Below are positions 26,255 through 35,113 of a stretch of DNA of 64,000 nucleotides, in pieces. The stretch's first letter is position 1, and the number at the start of each line of letters is the position of its first letter. The notes below the pieces were generated by a model, which ran no database searches, was not told where the DNA came from, and worked only from the letters and a program-made list of their open reading frames with translations. Source of the DNA: Leisingera sp. ANG-M1 (GTDB taxonomy: Bacteria > Pseudomonadota > Alphaproteobacteria > Rhodobacterales > Rhodobacteraceae); NCBI RefSeq assembly GCF_000813745.1, contig NZ_JWLC01000026.1, positions 59,153 through 123,152 of the forward strand. The letters run 5' to 3'. The position numbers were made by a program, and so were the translations under genes.

Positions 26255-27367
26255 ATGCCCGAAACCAACGCTCCCAAACGGTTTGCTTTTGCCCTCACCG
26301 CTGCTGCTTCGGCTGCGGCCCTGTTTGCCCTGGCCCCCGCGCCCGCGATGGCGGTGCCCGCCGGCGGCTACGCTGATCTGGTCGAGACCATCTCGCCTGC
26401 GGTGGTCTTTGTCGAGGTCACCGGCAAGGCGCAGCCTGCGGCCGACCGCCAAGCCATGCCGAACGACAAGTTCATGGAGGAATTCATGCGCCGTTTTGGC
26501 GGCCGCATTCCGCAGTTCGATCATGACCGCCCGGTCAAGGGCGCAGGCTCCGGCTTTGTGATCTCAGACGAGGGGCTGATCGTCACCAACCACCATGTGA
26601 TCGACAACGCGCAATCCGTGTCAGTCACCCTGGCCGACGGCAGCAAGCACGAGGCCACCGTGATCGGCGCCGACCCGCTGACCGATATTGCCCTGCTGAA
26701 AGTCGAGGCGGATGCGCCGCTGACGGTTGTCGAGTTCGGTTCCTCGGACGCATTGCGCGTCGGTGATGAGGTTCTGGCCATGGGCAGCCCCTTTGGCCTT
26801 GCGGGAACTGTGACCTCGGGCATCGTCTCGGCCACCTCGCGCAACATCAACGCAGGGCCGTTTGACAACTTCATCCAGACCGATGCGGCGATCAACAAGG
26901 GCAACTCCGGCGGCCCGCTGTTCAATGCTTCAGGAGAAGTGGTGGGCGTCAACACCATGATCTATTCGCCGGGCGGCGGCTCGGTTGGGATCGGCTTTGC
27001 GGTGCCTTCGGACATGGTGCAGAAGATCGTCGCCGACCTGGAAGATGACGGCGAGATTGCCCGCGGCTGGCTGGGTGTGCAAATCAAGCCATTGTCTGAG
27101 GACGCCGCCAATGTGCTGGGCCGGGAGGCTGGCAAGGGCGTGGTGATTGAAAGCGTGGTGGCGGAAAGCCCGGCGGCTGAGGCGGGCCTGAAAGCCGGCG
27201 ACGTTGTGCTGCGCTTTGGCGAAACCGAGATCAGCGAGCTGCGCGATCTGACCGCCGCCGTGGCGGTGAACGCCCCGGGCGAGGCGGCGCAGATCGAGGT
27301 TCTGCGGAAGGGTAAAGAAGTCACCCTGGATGTGACCCTGGGCGACCGATCCGGTCAGGACGCCTGA
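26255..27367 (+). CDS. DegP/HtrA-like periplasmic serine protease
   Basis: 370 aa from the ATG at 26255 behind AAGGAAAAG; a TTG 10 codons upstream is less likely. Signal peptide ~1-33 ending APAMA. Trypsin-like domain with the triad His114 (TNHHVID), Asp144 (PLTDIALLK) and Ser218 (NKGNSGGPLF). Only one PDZ domain follows (~275-365, GWLGVQIKPL, AEAGLKAGDVVLRFG), so it is shorter than two-PDZ DegP and closer to HhoA/DegS-like forms, although it lacks an obvious membrane anchor. It degrades or refolds damaged envelope proteins in the family. It is divergent from a two-component system that likely controls it. Confidence 0.9.
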   Translation: MPETNAPKRFAFALTAAASAAALFALAPAPAMAVPAGGYADLVETISPAVVFVEVTGKAQPAADRQAMPNDKFMEEFMRRFGGRIPQFDHDRPVKGAGSGFVISDEGLIVTNHHVIDNAQSVSVTLADGSKHEATVIGADPLTDIALLKVEADAPLTVVEFGSSDALRVGDEVLAMGSPFGLAGTVTSGIVSATSRNINAGPFDNFIQTDAAINKGNSGGPLFNASGEVVGVNTMIYSPGGGSVGIGFAVPSDMVQKIVADLEDDGEIARGWLGVQIKPLSEDAANVLGREAGKGVVIESVVAESPAAEAGLKAGDVVLRFGETEISELRDLTAAVAVNAPGEAAQIEVLRKGKEVTLDVTLGDRSGQDA

Positions 27368-27415
27368 TCCTGTCCCATTCTCAATCCCTGTCCGGTAACG
27401 GGCAGGGGCTGGGAC

Positions 27416-27470
27416 GGCCAAGGCTGTTTCCCCTCCGGCGGGCAGGGAGTGTCTCTGCCAAGCCTTGGCC
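27416..27470. repeat. Inverted repeat downstream of the protease gene
   Basis: Arms GGCCAAGGCT (27416-27425) and AGCCTTGGCC (27461-27470) can form a 10-bp stem with a 35-nt loop. A smaller hairpin (CCCTG...CAGGG with TCCG/CGGG inside) lies just upstream at about 27386-27405. The region separates the convergent protease and ferredoxin genes; there is no clear T tract. Confidence 0.4.
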
Positions 27471-27496
27471 GGACCTCTTGACGAATTGGCAGAAAA

Positions 27497-27751
27497 TCAA
27501 GGCAGGTAGAAGCGGCGCTCGCGGACCTGTTCCTTGGCCCGGACCCGGCGCCGTTTGCTGTAGCTGAGCGCACCCGAAGGGCAGGCGGTCGCGGCCGTTT
27601 TCAGCATGTCCTCATCCGCATCATCGGCGGTGCCTGTCTCGCCGGACAGGGCCTGGATCATTCGGGAGAGCCGCAGGCCGCATCGGCCAGAGTTCTGGCA
27701 TCTCGCCTCATCAAAGCGGACGCGCGACTGGCTGGTTACTATCTCCGGCAT
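27497..27751 (-). CDS. Small YjdI-like divergent [4Fe-4S] ferredoxin
   Basis: 84 aa. Cys18 and Cys24 in ARCQNSGRC (C-x5-C) and Cys57 in TACPSGALSYSK match the mono-cluster ferredoxin family Fer4_19, typified by Escherichia coli YjdI, including the family's ACPSGAL ending. The tail after residue 63 is very basic (KRRRVRAKEQVRERR). The start at 27751 has AAAGGGGAGAA upstream. It lies 94 nt beyond the stop of... reading upstream, ahead of nothing else on its strand except pbfA, which ends 94 nt before its start codon; it may therefore be the last gene of the phosphonate operon. Redox partner unknown. Confidence 0.6.
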   Translation of the reverse strand: MPEIVTSQSRVRFDEARCQNSGRCGLRLSRMIQALSGETGTADDADEDMLKTAATACPSGALSYSKRRRVRAKEQVRERRFYLP

Positions 27752-27844
27752 GGATTGGTTCTCCCCTTTATTAATTTTGTAGTTTTTGGTCTTCCGTTCT
27801 GATCGTGTCTTCGTTGTTGTTCCGCTGCGCGGAGGAATGGCCCG

Positions 27845-29182
27845 TTACTGGGCCGCCTTGACAGCCGCAATGACAATGTCCAGCGCCCGGGTCAGGTCTT
27901 CGCGCGCAATGGTCAGCGGCGGCGACAGGGTGAGCACGTTGCCCTGGCTGATCTTGAAGCTGAGGCCGCCTTCAAGGCAAGCGTAATAGATCTTCTCAGC
28001 TCGGGCCCGGGCGATGTCTGCGTTGCCTGCGATCTCCACCCCGAACATCAGCCCGCGGCCGCGGATATCTGCGGTGATCGGCAGATGGCCGATCTGCTCC
28101 TGCAAGTACTCCAGCGCATAGGCCCCTAGGTCTGCAGAGCGCTCAACCAGGCCTTCGTCCTCGATGATCTGCAGGGTGGTGAGGGCCGCGCGGGCGGTGA
28201 CCGGGTTCTTTTCATGGGTGTAGTGGCCGATGGCAAAGTCGCCGCAGACGTCCAGGTCGCGGCGGGCGACGCAGGCGGCTATGGGCAGGATGCCTCCGCC
28301 AAGCGATTTGCCCAGCGTCACGATATCCGGCACCACACCGTCATGCTGGAAGGAGAACATCCGCCCGGTCTTGCCCAGCCCGGTGGGGATCTCATCCAGG
28401 ATCAGCAGCACACCGTGCTTGTCGCAGGTCGCGCGCACGGCTTTCCAGAATCCCGGCGGCGGCACGATAGGCACGGCGCGCATCGGCTCAGCGATGAAAG
28501 CGCAGTAGTCGCCGTCGCGGCCCAGCACATAATCGATCATCTTCGCACAGGCCTCGGCGCTCGCTTCCAGGGTTTGATGGCCGTATGGGCAGTCCGACGG
28601 GCTGTAGGGCGCCACATGCTCGGTGCCGGGCAAGAGCGGCCCGGCGATATGGCTGCGGAAAGTGGCCTCGCCGCCGACCGAGGCGGCGCCAAAGCCAGCC
28701 CCGTGGAAGGAGTCCCAGAAACTCAGCGTCTTGAACCGTCCAGTGGCGGCGCGGGCGATTTTCAGAGCCACCTCGTTGGCGTCGGAACCGCCGGTGGTAA
28801 ACAGGGTCTTGCCCAGATCGCCGGGGGTGATCTCTGCCAGCTTCTCGGCCAGTTCCACCGCCGGGTCGTTGGTAAAACGGCGAGGGGCAAAAGGCAGATC
28901 GTCCAGCTGCTGCTTGATCGCCGCCACCAGCCGCGGGTGGCCATAGCCCAAGTGATGCACCGAGTTGCCGTGGAAATCCATGTAACGGCGCCCGTCCATG
29001 TCCTCGATCCAGATGCCCTCGGCCTTGGCGATGGTGCTGACACAGGGGCTGGAGAGGCTTTGGTGCAGGAAAACGCTGGCGTCCCGCTGCAAGAGCGGCG
29101 CGGAGTTGGAGCCGATGGATTTCTGCAGCCAGGCCTTGCGGGCGTCCGAGGTGTTGGATTCACCTTCGGTATGGACAAGCAT
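27845..29182 (-). CDS. pbfA: (R)-1-hydroxy-2-aminoethylphosphonate ammonia-lyase PbfA
   Basis: 445 aa class-III-aminotransferase-fold PLP enzyme. The cofactor-binding segments are LFTTGGSDANEVALKIARAA, LDEIPTGLGKTGRMF and DIVTLGKSLGGGI (PLP Lys in the last). Taken alone it would be annotated as a generic aminotransferase, but it stands directly after phnY-phnA-phnW in one operon. In that context class-III members are PbfA, which eliminates ammonia from (R)-1-hydroxy-2-aminoethylphosphonate to give phosphonoacetaldehyde, the PhnY substrate. ATG at 29182 behind GGGAG. A GC hairpin at 29221-29247 separates it from phnY and could lower its expression. Function rests on context plus fold. Confidence 0.8.
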   Translation of the reverse strand: MLVHTEGESNTSDARKAWLQKSIGSNSAPLLQRDASVFLHQSLSSPCVSTIAKAEGIWIEDMDGRRYMDFHGNSVHHLGYGHPRLVAAIKQQLDDLPFAPRRFTNDPAVELAEKLAEITPGDLGKTLFTTGGSDANEVALKIARAATGRFKTLSFWDSFHGAGFGAASVGGEATFRSHIAGPLLPGTEHVAPYSPSDCPYGHQTLEASAEACAKMIDYVLGRDGDYCAFIAEPMRAVPIVPPPGFWKAVRATCDKHGVLLILDEIPTGLGKTGRMFSFQHDGVVPDIVTLGKSLGGGILPIAACVARRDLDVCGDFAIGHYTHEKNPVTARAALTTLQIIEDEGLVERSADLGAYALEYLQEQIGHLPITADIRGRGLMFGVEIAGNADIARARAEKIYYACLEGGLSFKISQGNVLTLSPPLTIAREDLTRALDIVIAAVKAAQ

Positions 29183-29210
29183 GGGACACTCCCGAGGGAA
29201 AATTCTGGTT

Positions 29211-29247
29211 GAAAATCAAAGCCGGGGCTGCGTGGGGCAGCCCCGGC
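29211..29247 (-). terminator. Hairpin with T-rich tail between phnY and pbfA
   Basis: An 11-bp stem (29221-29231 with 29237-29247) and 5-nt loop; on the minus strand it is followed by TTTGATTTT. This is a weak terminator or attenuator inside the operon, which would make pbfA expression lower than phnWAY. Confidence 0.55.
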
Positions 29248-29257
29248 AGGGCCGGGA

Positions 29258-30706
29258 TTATTCCGGCCAGGGCAGGGAGTAGGTCTTGACGTTGGTGAAG
29301 AACTTCATCGCCTCGATGACGCCTTCCTTCACCCCGTTGCCAGAATCCTTGATCCCGCCGAAGGGCGACATTTCGATCCGGTAGCCCGGCTGCTCCCAAA
29401 TGTTGCAGGTGCCGACGTCCAAACCGTTGATATAGGCAATCGCCCGGTTCAGGTCGTTGGTGCAAACGCCGGAGGAGAGACCAAACTCGGTGGAGTTGGA
29501 GATCTTCATGACCTCCGCATCATTGTCCGGCACCCGCACGATCGGCACGATGGGGCCAAAGGTTTCCTCCATCACCAGCTCGCTGTTGTGGGGCACTTTG
29601 TCGACCACGATGGGCGGCAGCAGGGCGCCGTCGCGGCCCGGGTGATAGAGGATCTCGGCGCCTTCCTTTTCGGCCTGCAGCACGCGGTTTTCGAACAGCT
29701 CCGCCGCCTTGTCGTGAATGACGCAGCCCAGTTCGGTGGCCGGGTCCTGCGGGTCGCCGAATTTGATCTTCTTGGCCTTCTCCAGCACCAGCGGCACGAA
29801 TTTGTCTGCCACGCTTTCCTGCACCAAAATGCGCTTGATCGCGGTGCAGCGCTGGCCCGAGTTGCCGGTGGCGCCTGCCACGGCGATGGTTGCGGCCTTG
29901 TCCAGGTCGGCGTCGGACAGGTCGTTCAGCACGATCAGCGGGTCGTTGCCGCCCAGCTCCAGCGCCTGGCGTTTATAGACGCCTTTCTCAGCGATCATCT
30001 TGCCCACCGGCACACCGCCGGTGAAGGTGATGATATCGATGTTTTCATTGGTGATCATCTCGTCACCAATGTCCTGCGGCCAGCCGGTGACCACCTGGAA
30101 CATCTCCTTGGGCAGGCCGGCCTCATAGAGGATATCGGCCAGTGCAATACAGGTCAGCGGCGTCAGTTCCGTCGGCTTGCAGACCATGCAATTGTTGGTG
30201 GCAATCGACGGCGCAATCTTGTGGCTCACCATGTTGAGCGGGTGGTTGAACGGGGTGATCGCTGAGATCGCCTTGACCGGCTCGCGCTTGGTGAAGATCT
30301 TGCGCGGCTTGCCGTTGTGGGTGAGGTCGCAGGAGAAGATCTCGCCATCATCCTTCAGCGCCTCAGCCGCCGCGAACTGGTAAACGTCCTGCGCCCGCTT
30401 GGTCTCATAGATCGAGTGCTGGTGGCAGATGCCCAGCTCCAGCGTCAGCCATTTCGCCAGGTATTCGCGGCGCTCGCCGATCAGCTCGGCGGTGCGCTGC
30501 AGGATCTGGCTGCGCTCATAGCGGGTCAGCTTGGGTTTGTAGTTCGCCGCCACCTCAAAGGCCATGCGGGCGTGCTCGGCCTTGCCTGCGGGCACATAGC
30601 CGACAACCTCGTTGGTATAGGGGTAGTGGACCGGCACGGTCTCGTCAGTGAAAACGGTCTCGCCGCCGATGCGCATGCCTTCGTTGCGGATTTCGATGTT
30701 GGTCAT
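29258..30706 (-). CDS. phnY: Phosphonoacetaldehyde dehydrogenase PhnY
   Basis: 482 aa NAD(P)-dependent aldehyde dehydrogenase. Catalytic Cys in [15 protein letters not shown], general-base Glu in [12 protein letters not shown], and the cofactor motif [15 protein letters not shown]. In the PhnW-PhnY-PhnA pathway it oxidises phosphonoacetaldehyde to phosphonoacetate. Two starts are possible: ATG 30706 with GGGTGAG close upstream (preferred) and ATG 30718, which nearly abuts the phnA stop. It lies 15 nt after phnA on the minus strand, with pbfA downstream. Confidence 0.88.
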   Translation of the reverse strand: MTNIEIRNEGMRIGGETVFTDETVPVHYPYTNEVVGYVPAGKAEHARMAFEVAANYKPKLTRYERSQILQRTAELIGERREYLAKWLTLELGICHQHSIYETKRAQDVYQFAAAEALKDDGEIFSCDLTHNGKPRKIFTKREPVKAISAITPFNHPLNMVSHKIAPSIATNNCMVCKPTELTPLTCIALADILYEAGLPKEMFQVVTGWPQDIGDEMITNENIDIITFTGGVPVGKMIAEKGVYKRQALELGGNDPLIVLNDLSDADLDKAATIAVAGATGNSGQRCTAIKRILVQESVADKFVPLVLEKAKKIKFGDPQDPATELGCVIHDKAAELFENRVLQAEKEGAEILYHPGRDGALLPPIVVDKVPHNSELVMEETFGPIVPIVRVPDNDAEVMKISNSTEFGLSSGVCTNDLNRAIAYINGLDVGTCNIWEQPGYRIEMSPFGGIKDSGNGVKEGVIEAMKFFTNVKTYSLPWPE

Positions 30707-30721
30707 AGTCTCACCCATAGA

Positions 30722-31969
30722 TCAGAGGGCCGCCGCAGTGGTGGCATAGAAGAAGGCGTCAAAGTTGCGCAGATCCTCGGGCTGGTCCGGCAGGTCGATG
30801 ACACGGTTCACGATAAAGGGCACTTCCTGTTCAGTCAGCCCGCCATGGCTGCGCAGCGGCTCTTTCAGCGCCGCCAGGTCGTGGCGGTGGGCCGAGGTGC
30901 CGATGGTCATGTTCTCGCCCGAGATCATCACGATGTCGCCGATGCGGTCGCCCGGCAGTTCAAAGCGCTTGATGGCCTCTTCTTTGTCCACCACCAGGAT
31001 CAGTTCCTCGCGGGCGTCCAGTTTGGCCATCACTTCTGCCTTGTCGGCGCCTTCGGGCAAATAGGCGGTGGCAAAAGAGCCAAGCGCGCCATGGTGCACC
31101 ACATAGGGGTCGGTGATCGGCAGGATCACCCGCGCCGCGTCCTTGCCCAGCCACTCATCCAGCAGGTCCTGCGCGTAGATCACGCTGGGGGAGCCGTCGG
31201 CGTTATGCTTGGGCTTCATGCCGTGGTCGGCAGTGACAACAATCGCCGCACCCATTTCATCGAGCTGCGCCAGGTACTTGTCAAACATCGCGTAGAAATC
31301 CAGTGCGCCCTGCTGCTCCGGCGCGAACTTGTGCTGGATGTAGTCAGTGGTCGACAGATACATCACGTCCGGCTTGAACTCGGCCAAGAGCTTCACGCCG
31401 GCAGCAAAGACAAACTCGGACAGCTCGGCCGAATAGACCTCCGGCACCTCCATGCCCAGCCATTGGCTGGCGTTGTCGATGCCGTGCTCCGCCTTGGTGG
31501 TCTCGCCAGACCGCTCCGAGGAAAACGCCACTGCGCGGTCCTCGTCGAACTTCAGCCCCGCCCCCAGAAGCGCCCGCAGCTTGTCCTTGGCGGTAACCAT
31601 GGCGACGCGGTAGCCGGCCTCGTAGAACTGCGAAAAGATGGTCGGCGCGCGCAGGAAGCGCACGTCGTTCATCATCACCTCTTCGCCCGTGTCCGGGTCG
31701 ATCAGGTAATTGCCGCAGATGCCGTGCACAATCGGCGGGCGGCCGGTGGCAATCGACAGGTTGTTGGGGTTGGTGAAGGAGGGGATCACCGAATGCGCCA
31801 GCCGGTCGGTGCCGGTCTCGCGGATCCGCTTCAGGGTCGGCATCAGCCCCTTGGCGATGGCAACTTCCAGGTATTCCGGCTCGCAGCCGTCCAGGCAGAT
31901 GGCAATCGCGCAGGTCTTTGGCGCCGGGTAGGTCCGCTCGTTGGCAGTAACGGGGGTTCCAATGGTCAT
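30722..31969 (-). CDS. phnA: Phosphonoacetate hydrolase PhnA
   Basis: 415 aa from the ATG at 31969 behind AAGGACC. It belongs to the alkaline-phosphatase superfamily: ICLDGCEPEYLE (metal-binding Asp), PSFTNPNNLSI (nucleophilic Thr), STTDYIQHKFAPE, TADHGMKPKHN, and HHGALGSFATAY. Length and motifs match di-zinc phosphonoacetate hydrolase, which cleaves the C-P bond to acetate and phosphate, the last step of the pathway. This PhnA is distinct from the unrelated E. coli protein of the same name. It lies between phnW (19 nt upstream) and phnY. Confidence 0.92.
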   Translation of the reverse strand: MTIGTPVTANERTYPAPKTCAIAICLDGCEPEYLEVAIAKGLMPTLKRIRETGTDRLAHSVIPSFTNPNNLSIATGRPPIVHGICGNYLIDPDTGEEVMMNDVRFLRAPTIFSQFYEAGYRVAMVTAKDKLRALLGAGLKFDEDRAVAFSSERSGETTKAEHGIDNASQWLGMEVPEVYSAELSEFVFAAGVKLLAEFKPDVMYLSTTDYIQHKFAPEQQGALDFYAMFDKYLAQLDEMGAAIVVTADHGMKPKHNADGSPSVIYAQDLLDEWLGKDAARVILPITDPYVVHHGALGSFATAYLPEGADKAEVMAKLDAREELILVVDKEEAIKRFELPGDRIGDIVMISGENMTIGTSAHRHDLAALKEPLRSHGGLTEQEVPFIVNRVIDLPDQPEDLRNFDAFFYATTAAAL

Positions 31970-31988
31970 ATCTCGGGGTCCTTTGTCT

Positions 31989-33176
31989 TCAGGCGGCCAG
32001 TTTGGCGCGTTCTTCCAGCGCCGCGGCGGGCGGGGCCGCGCTGGCGACGCCCATCTCGGCAAGCGTTTCCTTGGCGGCGGTCACAACCTGCCGCATCACG
32101 TGTTCATCCATCTGCCCGATGCAGCCGACGCGGAAACTGTCCACAACGGTCAGCTTGCCCGGGTAGATGATAAAGCCCTTCTCCTTCATCAGGTCATAGA
32201 AGCGGCTGAACTCAAACTTCTCATCCGCAGGGCAAAAGAATGTGACGATGATGGGCGACAGCCAGCGGTTTTCCAGCAGCGTCTCAAACCCCAGCTCACG
32301 CATCCCCGCCACCATCACATCGCGGTTGCGGGCGTAGCGGGCACCGCGGCCGGCCACGCCGCCCTCGGCTTCATGCGCCTTCAGCGCTTCGAGGAAGGAA
32401 GCCACCACATGGGTCGGCGGGGTAAAGCGCCACTGGCCGGTTTTTTCCATATTGGCCCATTGCGCGTGCACATCCAGAGACAGTGAATGGCTGTTGCCCT
32501 TGGCCGCTTCAATCTCGCCCTTGCGGGCAATGACAAAGCCAAAGCCCGGCACCCCCTCGATGCATTTGTTGGCCGAGGAGACCATCGCCTCATAGCGGAT
32601 CTGCGAGGGCTGCAGCTCGATGGCGCCAAAGGCCGACATCGAGTCTATCTGCAGCTTGCGGCCTGCTGCATAGACCGCCTCGGAAATCTCCTCGACCGGG
32701 TTCAGAATGCCCGAGGAGGTCTCGCAATGGATCGCCACCACATGGGTAATTGCCGGGTCATCGGCCAGGATTTGCGCCACCTCATCGCCGCGCGGCGGCA
32801 GGTAGTCGCCCTTGTCCAGCACCACATGATCGCGGCCCAGGTACTTCAGCGTCTGCGCCGAGCGCAGCCCGTAGGCGCCGTTGGCCAGCACCAGCACCTT
32901 GCCATCACGGGGGATGAAGCTTCCCAGCATCGCCTCCACCGCAAAGCTGCCGGAGCCCTGCATTGGCACGCAGTCAAAATCATCAGCGCCTTCGCCGAGC
33001 AGCGCCAGCAGGCGGCTGCGAATCTCGCGGGTCATACCGCGGAAGTCATCATCCCAGCTGCCCCAGTCCCGCAGCATCGCCTCTTTCACCGCATAAGAGG
33101 TGGTCAAAGGGCCGGGGGTAAGCAAGTAGGGCTCGCCCAATCTGGGCGCTTCAATCGAGTCCGTGGAAGTACTCAT
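31989..33176 (-). CDS. phnW: 2-aminoethylphosphonate:pyruvate aminotransferase PhnW
   Basis: 395 aa from the ATG at 33176, preceded by GGGAG; a TTG two codons earlier is possible. Class-V aminotransferase with PLP Lys in VSSANKCIEGVPGFGFV and the substrate/PLP segments CETSSGILNP and DSMSAFGAIEL. PhnW transfers the amino group of 2-aminoethylphosphonate to pyruvate, giving phosphonoacetaldehyde and alanine. It is the first gene of phnW-phnA-phnY-pbfA and is divergent from a LysR regulator. The C-terminal ~20 residues are Ala-rich and probably not essential. Confidence 0.93.
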   Translation of the reverse strand: MSTSTDSIEAPRLGEPYLLTPGPLTTSYAVKEAMLRDWGSWDDDFRGMTREIRSRLLALLGEGADDFDCVPMQGSGSFAVEAMLGSFIPRDGKVLVLANGAYGLRSAQTLKYLGRDHVVLDKGDYLPPRGDEVAQILADDPAITHVVAIHCETSSGILNPVEEISEAVYAAGRKLQIDSMSAFGAIELQPSQIRYEAMVSSANKCIEGVPGFGFVIARKGEIEAAKGNSHSLSLDVHAQWANMEKTGQWRFTPPTHVVASFLEALKAHEAEGGVAGRGARYARNRDVMVAGMRELGFETLLENRWLSPIIVTFFCPADEKFEFSRFYDLMKEKGFIIYPGKLTVVDSFRVGCIGQMDEHVMRQVVTAAKETLAEMGVASAAPPAAALEERAKLAA

Positions 33177-33255
33177 CTGCAATCTCCCAAGAGGAATTTG
33201 AGGGCATCATTGCCCTGCGCCAATCCATATGTAAAATTGCAAAAAACGATCCACT

Positions 33256-33272
33256 TATAGGCTACGCCTATA
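33256..33272. promoter_or_regulatory. LysR-type dyad ahead of phnW
   Basis: TATAGGC-TAC-GCCTATA, a perfect 7-bp inverted repeat between phnW and its divergent LysR gene, 22 nt before the LysR start. Its size and position fit a LysR recognition site. Confidence 0.6.
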
Positions 33273-33293
33273 CATCGGAATTGAGGGAAAGAG

Positions 33294-34181
33294 ATGCGCC
33301 ACAGCCAGCTCCGCGCCTTTCATCATGTTGCGCTTCTGGGCGGCTTTTCCCGGGCTGCAAAAGCACTGCATCTGACCCAGCCCGCGGTCTCGGAACAGGT
33401 GCGCAAGCTGGAGCAGGATCACGACCTCTTGCTGTTCCGCCGCGAGAAGAAGCAGATCACCCTGACGCCCCAGGGCGAGGAGCTGCTGCGGCTGACCAAA
33501 GGATACTTTGAGATCGAGGATCAGATCGGCGACTACCTCTCAGAATCCGGCGCTGCGGTGGAGGGTGAATTGCGGATCATCGCGGACTCGGCTCTGCACA
33601 TGACCGCCTTCCTGGGGCCGTTCCGGCAGAAGTATCCGAACATCACCATCTCGCTGCGGACCGGCAACACCGAGGAAATCCTGGAGGAGCTGCGCGCCTA
33701 TAACGCCGAGATCGGCGTGGCCGGCAGCCTGACCCCGGGCCGCGACATGAAGGTGCTGAACCTGGGTGCCACCGGCATCACCGCCTTTGCCGCCCGCGGG
33801 CTGCTGCCGCCCGACAAGACAAGCATAGCCTTTGACGAACTGACCAAATTGCCGCTGGTGTTCCGGGAAGCGGGCTCAAAAACCCGCCAGAACTTGGATG
33901 CCGAAGCGCAGCGCCGCGGCATCACCCTGAAGCCCGCCATCGTCGCCGAGGGCCGCGAGGCCGTGCGCGAGCTGGTCGCCTCGGGCGCCGGCGTCGGCTT
34001 TGTTTCCGAAGCCGAGTTCGGCCACGACAACCGCCTGATCCCGATCCCGCTGGAGGACACAGACCTGACGATGAGTGAAAGCATCGTTTCGCTGACCCAG
34101 CGGCAGGATGTGCGGGTGATCCGTGCCTTCATGGAGTTTGCCGCCGGCACGCTGGCCCGGCAAACCCCGGCAAAACCTTAG
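33294..34181 (+). CDS. LysR-family regulator of the phosphonate operon
   Basis: 295 aa. N-terminal helix-turn-helix GFSRAAKALHLTQPAVSEQV, followed by a LysR effector domain (residues ~90-290). Divergent from phnW with a perfect dyad between them, so it is the probable activator of phnWAY-pbfA in response to aminoethylphosphonate or a product. This is typical of phosphate-independent phosphonate regulation, where a LysR protein (PhnR) replaces Pho control. The start follows GAGGGAAAG. It overlaps the convergent CobW-type GTPase gene by 4 nt at its 3' end. Confidence 0.87.
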   Translation: MRHSQLRAFHHVALLGGFSRAAKALHLTQPAVSEQVRKLEQDHDLLLFRREKKQITLTPQGEELLRLTKGYFEIEDQIGDYLSESGAAVEGELRIIADSALHMTAFLGPFRQKYPNITISLRTGNTEEILEELRAYNAEIGVAGSLTPGRDMKVLNLGATGITAFAARGLLPPDKTSIAFDELTKLPLVFREAGSKTRQNLDAEAQRRGITLKPAIVAEGREAVRELVASGAGVGFVSEAEFGHDNRLIPIPLEDTDLTMSESIVSLTQRQDVRVIRAFMEFAAGTLARQTPAKP

Positions 34182-35113
34182 GGGCAGGGCAGGGCGGCCA
34201 GGGACTGCTCCATATGATTTTTCAGGAAGCCAGCTGTTTCCAACCCGTCTTCACCAATGGCAACCAGGCGCGTTTCCGGCGCACCGCGCCACAGGCCGTC
34301 CTTGTGGAACTCAATCCGCGAGCCGACCTTTTGAAACACAATCCGGGTGTCCGGAAAATCCGCACAATAAAGCACGCCTTTGGACCGGAATACCGAAGCG
34401 GGCAGAGTACCTAGCGCAGACTTGAAGCTGGCATAACTGTACGGCTCTTGCACCGACCAGCTCTGCGAGCGAAACCCTGCGGCCGGCCGCGATTGCGGCA
34501 GGACAACGTTTTCCGGGTCATGCCGGCCGGTGTCCAAAAGATACTGCACCGGGACTTTTCCGTTGCAGGCCTTATAGGCGGGCAGATCCGGAAACAGCCA
34601 TTGCGCGCGGAAATCGGCAACCCGCTGCGGCTGCACCAGATCCGTCTTGGTCAGCACCGCGATATCGGCAGCCTCAATCTGCGCCTGCACCAGTTGCTGG
34701 CAGTTGTCCGACAGCGCATCGGTGTTCTCCACATCCAGCAGAGTTACCACCGCATCCAAACGGGCATAGTCCCGCAGCTGCGGATAGCCGAAGACCGAAG
34801 CGATGCGGCCGGGCTGCGAAACCCCGCTGGCCTCGATCAGCAGATACTCAGGCGGGTTGTCCGAGCGGAACAGCGCCTGCAGCTGCGCCACCAGATCGCT
34901 TTGGATCGAGCAGCAGACACAGCCGTTTGAGAGCTCCATCACCTCACGCTCGCGCTTCAGGATCAGGTCGGCGTCGATATTGACCGCGCCGAAATCGTTG
35001 ACCAGCACGGTGATATTCAGTCCGTGATCTCCCTGCAGCAGGGTGTTGATCAAGGTGGTTTTGCCAGCGCCGAGAAAGCCCGCGACGATGGTAACCGGAA
35101 CGCGCGTATCCAT
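34178..35113 (-). CDS. CobW/COG0523-family GTPase (metallochaperone type)
   Basis: 311 aa. P-loop GFLGAGKT at residues 12-19, the diagnostic CVCC metal-binding motif at 65-68 (SNGCVCCSIQSD), and the base-recognition motif TKTD. The family delivers Zn or other metals to target enzymes using GTP. The C-terminal CobW_C domain is short and has no His-rich loop. Its ATG overlaps the amidohydrolase stop by 1 nt (TGATG), so the two are translationally coupled. The likely client is that hydrolase; this is inference from coupling. Confidence 0.88.
   Translation of the reverse strand: MDTRVPVTIVAGFLGAGKTTLINTLLQGDHGLNITVLVNDFGAVNIDADLILKREREVMELSNGCVCCSIQSDLVAQLQALFRSDNPPEYLLIEASGVSQPGRIASVFGYPQLRDYARLDAVVTLLDVENTDALSDNCQQLVQAQIEAADIAVLTKTDLVQPQRVADFRAQWLFPDLPAYKACNGKVPVQYLLDTGRHDPENVVLPQSRPAAGFRSQSWSVQEPYSYASFKSALGTLPASVFRSKGVLYCADFPDTRIVFQKVGSRIEFHKDGLWRGAPETRLVAIGEDGLETAGFLKNHMEQSLAALPCP

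Noticed and set aside
27845..29182. Generic class-III aminotransferase or glutamate-1-semialdehyde aminomutase.
   Set aside because: Fold alone would allow it, but position in the phnW-phnA-phnY operon makes PbfA the better call.
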